Source: Adiantum capillus-veneris (lineage: Eukaryota; Streptophyta; Polypodiopsida; Polypodiales; Pteridaceae). Taken from it: DNA of 64,000 nucleotides. Under the pieces are notes generated by a model. That model did no database searches. It was not told the DNA's origin and saw only the letters and a list, made by a program, of their open reading frames with translations. The translations under genes were made by a program, and so were the position numbers. Positions 53,691-64,000 of this stretch are shown piece by piece (the stretch's first letter is position 1; each line of letters opens with the position of its first letter). The stretch is taken from the NCBI GenBank assembly GCA_014529385.2, contig CM043956.1:92973721-93037720 (forward strand), in the 5' to 3' direction.

Positions 53691-54437
53691 CACCACTTTC
53701 TTCTTGATTAATGAAAACATCCTGGCAAATGCTTTTGCAGTAGTTTTGTTTCATAATTCCAAGAGTTCACCTCTGACAATGAAATACAAATGCCCCCAAC
53801 TGTCCTATTAATCATACTGGTCCTGAAGACCAACACAATGGGACTAGATTCCTATTCCGTTATTCCATGCTAATGTATTAGGCATAGGCTTGCTTTGAGC
53901 ACTCTAATTTTTTCAAAGTAACATCGCCGAATCCGCGTCCCAGCCATTAAGCCAGGAGCATGTCCCGACCAGAGAGGCGAGAGACCAGTGCACACCAAAA
54001 GAGGCGGACCGCTCTCCCCCCCCCCCCCTATCCGGTCCTGAAGACCAACACAATGGGACTAGAGTCCTATCCCGTTATTCCATGCTAATGTATTCAGAGC
54101 ATAGGCTTGCTTTGAGCACTCTAATTTTTTCAAAGTAACATCGCCGAATCCGCGTCCCAGCCAATTAAGGCCAGGAGCATGTCCCCGACAGAGAGGGCGG
54201 AGAGACCAGTGCACACCAAAAGAGGCGGACCGCTCGTCCCCCCCCCCCCCCTATTACGAGCTTTGTAACTGCAACAACTTAAATATACGCTATTGGAGCT
54301 GGAATTACCGCGACTGCTGGCACCAAACTTGCCCTCCAATGGATCCTCGTTAAGATTGTACTCATTTTCATTACCAGACTTGAAAAAGCCGAGTATTGTT
54401 ATTTATTGTCACTACCTCCCCGTGTCAGGATTGGGTA
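53691..54437 (-). rRNA. 18S rRNA central fragment with internal tandem duplication
   Basis: Minus-strand 18S: GGGGAGGTAGTGACAATAAA, GCCAGCAGTCGCGGTAATTC, AGCGTATATTTAAGTTG, the V4 region with GCCGGTCCGCC-like DNA, then GAAAACATCCTGGCAAATGC read in reverse at 53715. The V4 block is present twice (53818-54025 and 54036-54250), each ending in a C-run. The left copy has several one-base losses in positions that are otherwise conserved in plants. A pseudogene or an assembly duplication. Confidence 0.9.
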
Positions 54438-54439
54438 AT

Positions 54440-54616
54440 TGGACAGAGGAGGTTGCTTTACGTACGGCTAGCTCGGCTTGGGCTTGGGCTAGGCACTCAC
54501 TGCAGTCACGCCTATCTAGAGGACGCTCGGATGCGGATTACTCCCCATCCAAGCCAGCCTCAAAGATAGCCCGTCTTGCTGCTGCGGAAGCATCTGTTCT
54601 CTCTCGCTCCCCATGA
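54440..54616 (+). pseudogene. LINE ORF1 C-terminus
   Basis: The frame ends ASKIARLAAAEASVLSRSP and stops at TGA 54614-54616. It is truncated at 54440 by 18S rDNA. The stop overlaps the ORF2 start in ATGA. Confidence 0.65.
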
Positions 54617-55596
54617 GGATCGTCTCATGGAACGTGCAGGGACTAGGTGGGCTTCAGTTTCAGCGACAGAGGGGCCGATTGCGTCAGGAGCTTCAGCGTT
54701 GCCTTGTGGGAGGAGAGATTGATCTCCTTATGCTTCAGGAGCACCATCTGTGTGAGAGCCGCATTCGGCGATGTGGTCAGATTTTGCGTGGACGATATGA
54801 TACCTTTTGGTCAGCTGCTTTTGGACCTGGAGGCATCCAGGGTGGGGTATGTATGACTATTGCGAACTCATTGCAACAGGCCATTGTGGGCAGAGGGATT
54901 ATTGTGCCAGGCAAGGCTCAATGGATTACTATGCAGGTGCAGGGTGGCCTTGTGGACTTCCTGAACATCTATGTGCCCAATGTGGCAAGTGCTCGTGCAG
55001 AGTTTTGGTCATAGATTGTTGAGTCTTTGCCGCATGCCGATCATTGGTGTATAGGAGGAGACTTCAACATGTTGGAGGACCCTTCTGACAGGATTGGTGG
55101 CAGCCATGCTATTGTGCATGGAGTCGAGTTGGTAGCTTGGGAGAGGTTGTGTATGACTTTGAGGGTCTCGGATACATGGCAGCACTCAGGTTTTGTGAGG
55201 CCCCCAGACAGTCTTGCCTTCTCTAGATCGGACCGCAGAGTGGGAGGAGTGAATCTATCGTGGATAGATCACTTCTACACTAGTGACCACTTCAGTGGCT
55301 TGGGGGGATCAGTGGGCATCCTGGCAGGGACATCCTTCTCGGACCATGCACCAGTGATCCTCACAGTGGCAGACAGGCAGAGGAGTGGGAGCACGATGCT
55401 TTGCATCCCAGAGAGGGTCTTGTTGGACTCATCACTCAGAGAGAGGATAGAGGCTCTCTGGGTAGAGGGCATGGACAACCAGCTTTCACCTGCAGACAGA
55501 GTGGCCTCAGGCCTAGCTCAGCTTAGCCACTTTTTTCTTCAGGAGTCTCTGGCTCGCGGGGCTGCAGCGAGAGAGGAGGAGGAGCATCTCATATGA
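54613..55596 (+). pseudogene. LINE ORF2: APE-type endonuclease with one in-frame stop
   Basis: All endonuclease motifs are in one frame: MRIVSWNVQGLGG, DLLMLQEHHL, NIYVPN, CIGGDFNM, SRSDRR, WIDHFYTSDHF and FSDHAPV. The enzyme nicks the target DNA to prime reverse transcription. One TAG (55012-55014) sits between FWS and IVESLPH; otherwise the domain is intact to the TGA at 55594-55596. The linker to RT follows in other frames. The start is the ATG overlapping the ORF1 stop. Confidence 0.9.
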
Positions 55597-56060
55597 GGCA
55601 TTGCTTCACTACAGAGGATGCAGGAGCAGCATCCAGACAGTCCATGGGTGGAGGAGCAGTTACACTAGGCTCGACAGGAGCTTGCTAGCACAGAGGAGAG
55701 GCGTCATGAGTTTGCCTTTCACCGACAGGCATCTCAATGGACTCAGGTGGGTGACAGAGTGACTGGTTCTTTTTTTGAGACTGTGGGACCTCGGTACTCT
55801 CATGCCAAGGTCATTCAGTTGAGGAGGCCCGATGGGTCAGTTGCTTGTGAGCCCAAGGGCTGAGCCTCAGTCAGAGCGGCAGGATGCATGCAGGGAGCAG
55901 GTTTGGGCACAGATGCCATGTCTTGTGAAAGAGGAGATGCGCGAGAGGCTAGAGATGCCACTTCAGCTTGAGGAGCTGCACACGGCTCTTAGGGCCCTCC
56001 CTCGTGGCAGCTGTCCAGGTGAGGATGGGTTGACTCCCAGTCCAGGACCCTTGGAAACCT
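55597..56060 (+). pseudogene. LINE linker and start of RT
   Basis: Decayed linker with stops, then ALRALPRGSCPGEDGLT in another frame, the motif just before LINE RT fingers. The LINE is cut here by copia DNA, so the RT is missing. Confidence 0.75.
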
Positions 56061-56400
56061 TTCATGTGTCCAAAGCTATCAATATTTATATGTGTTTGAA
56101 TTCGAGGCATATGTACATGTGTCCAAAGAATTTCATCGCAAGCTAGATCCCAAGTCACACAAATGCACTTTCATTGGTTATAGTGCAGAGATGGAGAGGT
56201 GGGCTATCGTCTCTAGCATCCATAAACGCTTTTGCAGCTCACGTGTGATTTTCAATGAATCAAAGATACATAAGCAGTCCATTAAGAAAATTGAGTACAA
56301 TCACGTTCGATTTGAAGATCTAGCCTCCGAACAAACTCAATCTAGTAGTAATGCATATCGAGGTGCTCTCTGCGAGAGTATCGCGTCCAAGTAGTTTAAG
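56061..56400 (+). pseudogene. Ty1/copia integrase C-terminal fragment
   Basis: FEFEAYVHVSKEFHRKLDPK then SHKCTFIGYSAEMERWAIVS and SSRVIFNES match the copia region between integrase and RT (usual FGCxAYVHV, LDPKxxxCIFVGY). The RT does not follow. Confidence 0.8.
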
Positions 56401-56824
56401 CCGGATATACATCACATATTGGCTACTTACTGTGGAGAGTCAACATGCTACAAGCAAGCTACACTTTCTCGATAAACCATTCATATATGTTCAATAGGGT
56501 AAGAAGCAAGTTAGAGCCAGCATTAATGTTAATTACAACATGCATGCATAGTAATGTCAATCACCAATTGAACGCATTAATGCATATTTAAGAAATTAGA
56601 GCTCTTTTCAAATTACACGATATATCATGTGTGGATATTGTCTAAGAGTAATCAAAAGGTTATTTATTTACTACATGCTTTGGGTGAGAGATTACGTAGT
56701 CTTTGGATGCAAGGGTATATTTTAATCTAGGTGAGTGTTAAATGACAATGCAATGGTACATACGAGTACTCTAAGACTAGTTGAAAGGTTAATCAATACA
56801 TGTTTTGAGTGAGACCTAACGTAT
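56401..56824. other. AT-rich DNA with a diverged fold-back arm piece
   Basis: The segment 56470-56640 resembles 57310-57480 (GATAAACCATTCATAT, GAGCTCTTTTCAAATT). No gene. Confidence 0.5.
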
Positions 56825-59490
56825 TCTTTAGATGCAAGTGTGTTATTGGAGCTCTTGCATCTTGTTGTCACGACTTCTCATGGATGAGTACTTTGTCTTA
56901 AGTATCTTATAGTCAATATTATGCATGATGAAGCTGATGGGGTTACATTGTTCACCATTATGTCATCATATAGCATCACAAAGAATTCTTGACCTTCCTT
57001 CTTTTTATCAAATAAATCAAGTACGATGTACAACATGGTTGTTTGTGACAAAGATTCATGCAATTCATATTGCATATGCTCCCATTCTTTCAAGATTAAG
57101 GTACTTTCTAAACCAACTTCTGTCACAAAAGAGTACTTTTTTTTTTTTTGCAAATGTGCAGATAGTTTACTTTGAATAGACGTAGATTTTTTTAGCATTC
57201 TCAATCGAGCCAATTTTAATATATTAAGCTTAATTTACGCATTCTTTTTGTTTAGTCTTATAAAACAATGGAAAGACTCTTTTTGACATGTATGTTGAAT
57301 TCACTTTTTTTGATAAACCATTCATATTCGTTCAATAGGACAAGCAACAAGTTAGAGCCATCATCAACATTAATTACAACATGCATTCATTGTAATGTAA
57401 TAACCAATTGGATGTCGTAATGCATACTTGGGATATTAGAGCTCTTTTCAAATTTAATGATACGTCATGTGTGGATGCATAAGACTTTCCCTCTACAATC
57501 AAGATCATCCATCCATAACCTTCTATAGAGAATTTTTGTAAAGAGTATGTGCAATAAAATTTTTCTCTCCTCTCTCTTTGTTGTACATCAATGGCAGATT
57601 TTAAAATAGATCAATTATAAATAATTTTCATGATTGTTCATTCATATTTTACCATGGTTTTTTAATGATATGAATAAGCGTATCTTTTATTATTATGAAA
57701 ATAAAATAAAAATTTATGAATTATTTATGCATTTGATGATGTTGTGCGCGGATATCTTTATAAATGTAGATGCTTCCATATAGATTTGGTTATTATTATC
57801 ACATTTCTTAAGGAACAAAAATAATAACCAAATTCATATGGAGATATTTGTAATTTATATTCGTGTACAATATCATTAACTGCATGGATGGTTAATAAGT
57901 GCTTATTTTGTTTGCATAATAGTAAGAGATATGTTTTTTTATATAATAAGAAAGCCATGGTAAAGTGTGAGTAAACAATCATGACACTTGTTTATGATCG
58001 ATTTATCTTTAATTTTGAACATTTATAACAAAGAGGAGACATGGATAAATTTTTTTACACATATCTCTTGTAAAATTCAAAAACTATGTAGTAAAGATGG
58101 AACTTGATGAAATTTTATGTTGAAGATTTTTAGACATGACTGACAAAAAGCTAGAACCATCTTGAAAGAGCAATTACACAAAAGCGCTTTGGTTATAATC
58201 TATACTTCAAAAAGGTGTACCAAAAGCTTAACGAAAGGAAGTTGCAGCTGAGTGAGACAACAACAAAATCAAGTGCTCACAAAGCTGCTTTATGGAATGA
58301 AAGAGACGTAAAAAACTAGAGAAAACAACCGAACAATTGAAAGAGACCCACTTATAGCTTGAGGAGTAAAAAAAAGTCAATAATCAATTTGAGATAATAA
58401 ACAAAAGTGCATGATTGGAAGCCAAAGAGATCAATTATCATTAAAAAAAGTGCATGAGACAGAGAGCTGTTAGAAGAGTTTACCTCCGCATGTATCACCC
58501 TCCTCAATGATAGACATGTTTTAGCTTATTTTACTTATCATCTGTTTGAACAAAAATACAATATAATTGTACTATAAATTGGTGCTACATTAGCTTATTT
58601 TACTTCTCATCTGTTTGAACAAAAATACAATATAATTGTACTATAAATTGGTGCTACATTACATGCGCTTCTCCTCGATTTGACATGTCAACCTTAAAAA
58701 TGGTTTTACACATTATAGTGTAACCATTGATTCTATTTTCACTGTTTTATGAAGAGTTTTGCATGTATGACAACGTGCAAGATTTGCAAGGTTGTAGTTC
58801 TGGAGATACTTTATAGAAGCTTATGGATGAATGATCTTGATTGTGCAATGGAAGTATTATATATCCACATAGACATGATGTATTATCTAGTTTGAAAAGA
58901 GCTCTAATGTATTATGTATGCATTACTGCATTCGATTCGCTATTGACATTACAATGCATAATTAAGATTGATGCCGACTCTAACTTGCTTCTTGTCTTAT
59001 TGAACAGATATGAATGGTTTATCGAGAAAGTGAATTCAATGTACATGTCAAAGAGAGTCTTTGCATTGCTTTGCAAGACTAAACAAGGGAAGGGCGTAAA
59101 TAGAGCTTTGATATGTTAAAATTAGTTCGGTTGAGAATACTAAAAAGTCTATGTCTACTCGCAGTAATTTCTGTGCATATGTGCAAATTTTGTTCGAGTA
59201 CTCTTTTGCGAGAGAAGTTGGCTAAAAAGGTACTTTAATCTTAAAAGAATGGGAATATATACAGTAAGAATTCTATGAATCCTTATCACAAACAACCATG
59301 TTGGCATCGTACTTGATTTATTTGATGGGCGGTCAAGAGGTTCTTGTGTTGCTATATGATGACATAATGGTGAACAATGTAGCCATCAACTTTATCATAC
59401 ATAGTATTCACTATAGGACACTTGATGCGAAGTACTCATCCATGAGGGGTCGTGACAACAAGATGCAGGAGCTCTATTAATACACTTGCA
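56825..59490. repeat. large fold-back element (near-palindrome)
   Basis: Left arm 56825-57800 returns in reverse orientation at 57810-58130 and 58800-59490, centred near 57803 (TCCATATAGATTTGG against CCAAATTCATATGGA). About 660 bp at 58135-58800 have no partner and may be an insertion. Both arms encode a similar short peptide (LYDDIMVNNV at about 56925-56955 minus and 59360-59385 plus). A second copy of the central part is at 63290-63810. Confidence 0.8.
58522..58659. repeat. 69-bp tandem duplication
   Basis: TAGCTTATTTTACTT begins at 58522 and 58591; the copies differ at one base. It lies in the unpaired part of the fold-back. Confidence 0.9.
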
Positions 59491-60354
59491 TCCAAAAAAT
59501 ACCTTAGCTATCATCTAAGGCATAAATTGATTAACCTTTCTCATTTCAATTTTGTGAGAAAAACCATCGAATTTAGATAAGATGACTACTCTATTCTTAT
59601 AGCATATCTTTTGACTGCATGGGATGTCCCAATCTATACTCATTGATCAAGATCTACAAATGACAGTCTCCTTAGAGAGCACACTTTGACAACATCAACA
59701 CTACATTCAAGCACTCGTCATCTTTTCACCACCACCACTACCACCATTTGGGGAGAGAGAGATGTCTCTAAATAGAAAGCTATAAATTTTTTTATTAATT
59801 ATGTTGTTTTTGTAGAGGTAGCAACAGTAGCGGAGTCATCCTCGCCATCATCACCACCATTGTCGTTGCCGCTTTCAGCAATGAGCAGTGTCGCCCTCCA
59901 CCGCCACCGCCACCGTTGCCACCACCACCACCACCTTCACTAGTGGCATGTGCGTCATCACCTCTACCGTGCTCTCGTCCGATAGTACCACCACCATTTG
60001 GTGTAAGAGAGAGATAAAGATGTTGTGATCCTTTCTCATTGCTTCCTCTTGTGGTGTGTAATTGCTTATATTGAAAGACAAACATAAAGAACCTCATCAC
60101 CTACAATGGAATATGCGAATAGCTTACGGACTCTACTTGGTCGTCAAGCTCGTGGTCACGTCTGTTGGGTCCATTATACAAGCTGATTTTCATATTTATT
60201 GCTTTCAAAAGGTCTTCTACAATGAGGTTTTGATTATTCCAAAGCACTAGAATATTGCACCAACCAACAAAAATACCACCCCAACACACACCGAGAGAAA
60301 GTAGTAATAAATTTTTTATTATTGTTACTCTAGATTACAGTGTACTTGTTGTGA
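59491..60354. repeat. CCA/CCG trinucleotide repeats in AT-rich DNA
   Basis: ACC-type runs at about 59720-59745 and 59845-60000 (CCACCGCCACCGTTGCCACC). Minus-strand glycine-rich readings come from these. No gene is supported. Confidence 0.7.
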
Positions 60355-60745
60355 GTACCATGCTGCAGATCCTTGAGAGAGTCTTGCTAGATCTAAAGCT
60401 TAGAGAGCAGGGGGCGACACTTGACAGAGAGTTTGGACACGCACGACACCCTTGCTAGTAGAGTGGCCTCTGGATTCGTTGAGCTTAGTTGATCCTTCCT
60501 CCAAGAGTCTGCAGCTCGATTTACTGCACTTGGCTGCAGCCAGGGAGGAGGAGAAGCGTCTCCGACAGGGCTTTGTTTCCTTCGAGAGGATGTAGGAGCA
60601 CCACCAAGACACTCCTTGGTTGGGGGAGCAGATACAGTTGGCTCCATAGGGGCTTACTAGCATTGAGGAGCGTCTCCATGAGTTCACCTTCCATCCTTAG
60701 ACATCTACAACAAGCTTAGAGTTTTACCAACTTGCAATGTTCTTA
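60355..60745 (+). pseudogene. LINE endonuclease-linker fragment 1
   Basis: Matches about 55395-55740 (CATGCTGCAGATCCTTGAGA, GAGGAGAAGCGTCTCCG, GAGGAGCGTCTCCATGAGTT). Stops throughout. Ends in GTTTTACCAACTTGCAATG, as the next copies do. Confidence 0.7.
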
Positions 60746-61704
60746 TGCTACTTAAAAATTTAAAAGGTTCGAAAGTTCCTGCTTCTAGGAAAATGCTAAA
60801 CCTCAAATTACAGGCCAACTGTTACAAGTGAGTAATGTGAATATTATAATAATATTATAGTATCATATTATAGTAATATAATATTATAATACTAATATAT
60901 TATAATCATATAATCAAATATATCAAGTATATCAGATATATCAAATATATCTAATATATCAGATAGCTAGGAACTTGACCTTCCAAGTACACTGAATGGT
61001 CTTGGTTTAAGAGATTAACATGTAAATCAACTTTAAAGTTCCCATTATACTCCTTGCATATCCTGTTTATTATGAACCCTCTTTAAGCCTTTCCTTGGCT
61101 TTACTTAGGAGGTGATGCATTTGAAGCTTAAAAAACCAAGAAACAGGAAGCCTTATCTTTTCGAACCCTTTGAATTTTTAAGTATCATAAGAACATTGCA
61201 AGTTGGTAAAACTCTGTCAAAACTTGTTGTAAAATGTATGTTTGACCTCCACAACTCCAACTTGACCTACTTAACTCAAAATGACATACCAGCTCTTTGT
61301 AAAGGAAAAAAGAAATGACTGTCTTTCTCTGTGGATTGGAGAAAATATGAGAAGATACCCTTGCAAACACATTTAATTTGTGAGAATAACTACACAGATT
61401 TGACAAGCACCACATTTGTAGACATATGGCATCTACACCTTGAAGCTTACCAACGATAGTGATTCTTTGGAGTCCAAAGATCCATTACTCCAAGTTTGTT
61501 TGCTTGCTTGGCTTGACGATTTATTTCAGAGGTACCTACAAACTACTAACGACGAAAGGCATAAGGTACATAGCAAACACCAAAGGCTGTCTATGTGAAT
61601 AACAAAAAATTGAGCAAGTGATTAATAACTTACTAAATGATCCAGCATGGCTTGGGTTCTCAAGATTTCCTTAAGAATAGGTGGTGCGGTGAACACATCA
61701 ATTA
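60746..61704. other. AT-rich spacer with a minisatellite and an inverted scrap
   Basis: TATATCAAG-type minisatellite at 60915-60965. At 61078-61135 there is a reverse-orientation copy of the CTCACCTCCTAAGTAAAGCC segment found at 62350 and 63837. No gene. Confidence 0.5.
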
Positions 61705-62285
61705 GTCTGGCTTTTATATATAGGAGGAGTGAATCTATCTCAGATAGATCATTTCTATGCTAGTGACCACATCTGTGACATGGGTGGATCTGTTTACATT
61801 CTGGCAGGGACTACTTTTTTTTACCATACACTAGTTATTCTCACTGTGTGACTGACAGACAGAGCGGGGGGGGGGGGGGGTACCATGTTGCACATCCATG
61901 AGAGAGTCTTGCTGTATCTAGTAAAGCTTAGAGAGTGGGTGGAGGCACTTGAGACAGAGAGTTTAGACACGCAAGACACCCTTGCTAGTAGAGTGGACTT
62001 TGAACTCGTTGATCTTAGTCGCTTCCTCCTCCAAGAGTTTGCAGCTCGCTTGGATACAGTTGGCTGCAGCCACGGATGAGAAGAAGCGTCTCCGACGGGG
62101 CTTTGTTTCCTTGCAAAGGATGTAGGAGCACCACCCAGATAGTCCCTAGTTGGAGGAGCAGATACAGATGGCTCCATAGGGGCTTACTAGCATTGAGGAG
62201 CGGCTCCATGAGTTTGCCTTCTATCAACATGCATCTATAACAAGATTTGATAAAGAGTTTTACCAACTTGCAATGTTCTTATGCT
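61705..62285 (+). pseudogene. LINE endonuclease-linker fragment 2
   Basis: Begins GGAGGAGTGAATCTATCTCA, equal to the 55.25-kb endonuclease region (WIDHFY), and continues to the same ACTTGCAATG end. Contains a G-run at about 61866-61880. Decayed. Confidence 0.7.
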
Positions 62286-62327
62286 ACTTAAAAAGTCGAA
62301 GGGTTCTGAAAGATAAGACTTCCTGAT

Positions 62328-62560
62328 TTTGGGTTTTTTAAGCTTCAAATGCCTCACCTCCTAAGTAAAGCCAGGGAAAGCCTTAAAGAGGGTTTGTTGA
62401 GCTTAGTCGCTTCTTCCTCAAGGACTTTGCAGCTCGCTTGGCTACAGCCTGGGAGAAGGAGAAGCGTGTTCAATGGGGCTTTGTTTCCTTGCAGAGGATA
62501 TAGGAGCACCACCCAGACAGTCCTTGGTTGGAGGAGATGCACGAGCAGAGTGTTGGTTGC
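62328..62560 (+). pseudogene. LINE linker fragment 3
   Basis: Opens with TTTTTTAAGCTTCAAATGCC and then LINE linker (GCGTGTTCAATGGGGCTTTG). Repeated at 63811-64000. Confidence 0.65.
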
Positions 62561-63240
62561 ATATTGTAAAGTCTTTGCCGCATACAGAGGGTGGTGTGTT
62601 GGGAGAGACTTCAACATGTTCGTGGACCCCTCAAATAGGATTGGAGGTAGCCATACTACTGTGCCATCCCCAGACAGCTAGTCTTCTCTCGCTCTGACCG
62701 CAGCATAGGAGGAGTGAATCTATCTCGGATGGATCATTTCTACGCTACTGACCACATTTGTGACATGGGTGGATCTGTTTGCATTCTGACATGGACTACT
62801 TTTTTTGACCATGCATTAGTGATTCTCACTGTGAGACAGATAGAAAGAGGAGGGGCGTACCATGGTGCACATCCCTGAGAGGGTCTTGCTAGATCTAAAG
62901 CTTAGAGAGCGGGTGGAGGCACTTGAGACAAAGAGTTTGGACACGTAGGACACTCTTGCTAGTAGAGTGGCTCTGGACTCGTTGAGCTTAGTCGATTCTT
63001 CCTCCAAGAGTCTACAGCTCACTTGGCTGCAGCCAGGGAGGAGGAGAAGCGTCTTCGACGAGGCTTTGTTTCCTTGCAGAGGGTGTAGGAGCACCACCCA
63101 GACACTCCTTGGTTGAAGGAACATATACAACTGGCTCGACATGGCCTTACTGGCATTGAGGAGCGGCTCCATGAGTTTGCCTTCCATCGACAGGCATCTA
63201 CAACAAGCGTTGACAAAGACTTTTACCAACTTGCACTGTT
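62560..63240 (+). pseudogene. LINE endonuclease-linker fragment 4
   Basis: The longest scrap: GGGAGAGACTTCAACATG (GDFNM region), ATAGGAGGAGTGAATCTATC, GACCATGCATTAGTGATTC (SDHxPV region), to ACTTGCACTG at 63235. The order equals the LINE at 55.0-55.7 kb. Stops and shifts throughout. Confidence 0.75.
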
Positions 63241-63245
63241 ATAGG

Positions 63246-63288
63246 TATATCAAGTATATCACATATATCGATTATATCAAGTATATAA
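63246..63288. repeat. TATATCAAG minisatellite
   Basis: Four to five imperfect 10-bp units directly after the LINE fragment end, as if replacing its 3' tail. Confidence 0.8.
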
Positions 63289-63289
63289 A

Positions 63290-63810
63290 GGCTATTGTTT
63301 TTTTAAGATGTTTTTAGCTTTTCGTCACTCGTGTTTTAGAATCTTCAAGATAAAATTTTATCAAGTTTGTATATTCCATCTTTACTACATAATTTTTAAG
63401 TTTTGCAAAGTGTATGTGTAACTCCTCTTTATTATACATCAATGTTCAAATTTAAAGATAAATCGATCATAAACAATAGCCATGATTGTTGCCTCACATT
63501 TTACGATGGATTTATTATAATAAGAAAAAGCTCTTACTATTATGCAAACAAAATGAGCACTTGTTAACCATCTATACTTTTAATGATATTGTACGAGGAC
63601 ATAAACTACTTTATAAATTGCAGATATCTCCATATAAATTTGATTATTATTTTTGCTCCTTGAGAAGTCTGATAATAACAATCAATATTTGTATGGAGAC
63701 ATCTACAATTTATAAAATGGTTTATATCCGCGCACAACATCATCAAAAGGATATATAATTCACAAATGCTCATTTTGTTTGGATAATAGTAAAAAATATG
63801 CTTATTCATA
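63290..63810. repeat. fold-back element, second copy (central part)
   Basis: 63330-63650 is the reverse complement of about 57815-58135, and 63690-63810 the reverse complement of about 57660-57780. Its own centre is near 63665. Flanked on both sides by LINE scraps. Confidence 0.8.
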
Positions 63811-64000
63811 TTTGGGTTTTTTAAGCTTCAAATGCCTCACCTCCTAAGTAAAGCCAGGGAAAGCCTTAAAGAGGGTTTGTTGAGCTTAGTCGCTTCTTCC
63901 TCCAGGACTTTGCAGCTCGCTTGGCTACAGCCTGGGAGAAGGAGAAGCGTCTTCAATGGGGCTTTGTTTCCTTGCAGAGGATATAGGAGCACCACCGAGA
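63811..64000 (+). pseudogene. LINE linker fragment 5 (continues past the window)
   Basis: Nearly identical to 62328-62517, giving a direct repeat of period about 1,483 bp that encloses fragments 3-4 and the fold-back copy. Confidence 0.75.

Noticed and set aside
59795-60100. Glycine/valine-rich minus-strand protein
   Set aside because: It arises from CCA/CCG trinucleotide repeats.
1-64000. Intact tRNA genes, snRNAs or intact host protein genes
   Set aside because: No cloverleaf-type A/B box pair or long non-transposon ORF with recognisable domains was noticed; tRNA similarity is limited to PBS sequences. A dedicated tRNA scan would settle this.

Overview
The window looks like repeat-dense intergenic DNA of a streptophyte plant with a large genome, probably a fern or other non-seed land plant. 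The plant call rests on 18S, 5.8S and 26S rDNA fragments of green-plant type, chromodomain Ty3 and Ty1/copia elements primed by initiator tRNA-Met, plant-type LINEs with a zf-RVT tail, and a PPR-protein remnant. The 5.8S reads GAATTGCATAATTG where seed plants have GAATTGCAGAATCC, which points away from seed plants, but the lineage call is weak. I see no intact host gene. Almost everything is mobile DNA or debris from it.

Layout. 1-9.7 kb: 3' half of a Ty3-type LTR retrotransposon (integrase, then an unusual downstream retropepsin with a Trp-repeat tail, then an array of 24-bp perfect palindromes, then a 938-codon env-like coiled-coil ORF, polypurine tract and LTR). It is inserted in the RT gene of an older minus-strand chromovirus (9.7-11.2 kb). 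11.2-13.3 kb: a decayed LINE. 13.5-31 kb: a patchwork of copia integrase/gag fragments, gypsy LTR scraps, microsatellites, rDNA pieces, a PPR fragment and a LINE tail. 31.0-34.8 kb: a complete non-autonomous copia element with perfect 5-bp target duplications. 35.1-36.1 kb: tandem plus inverted repeat. 37.0-38.7 kb: a minus-strand 26S-ITS2-5.8S-ITS1-18S rDNA remnant. 39-40.5 kb: a second LINE. 41-44.5 kb: two copies of a 1.2-kb solo-LTR-like repeat mixed with rDNA-derived DNA. 44.6-53.4 kb: a full-length chromovirus (LTR, PBS, gag, pol, chromodomain, LTR) inserted into an rDNA-like mosaic. 53.4-54.4 kb: 18S rDNA. 54.4-56.1 kb: a LINE with a nearly complete endonuclease. 56.8-64 kb: an AT-rich region with a 2.7-kb fold-back element, a second copy of it, and repeated LINE endonuclease scraps.

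The genes do not form a host pathway. What can be read is insertion order: the palindrome-bearing element jumped into an older chromovirus, a younger chromovirus jumped into an rDNA-derived repeat whose unoccupied paralogue also lies in the window, and a small gag-only copia jumped into an earlier patchwork. The best candidate for something undescribed is the array of conserved 24-bp palindromes between the pol region and the env-like ORF of the first element, together with that element's odd gene order. Small single-base deletions concentrated at about 49.7-54.0 kb may reflect sequence quality rather than biology.
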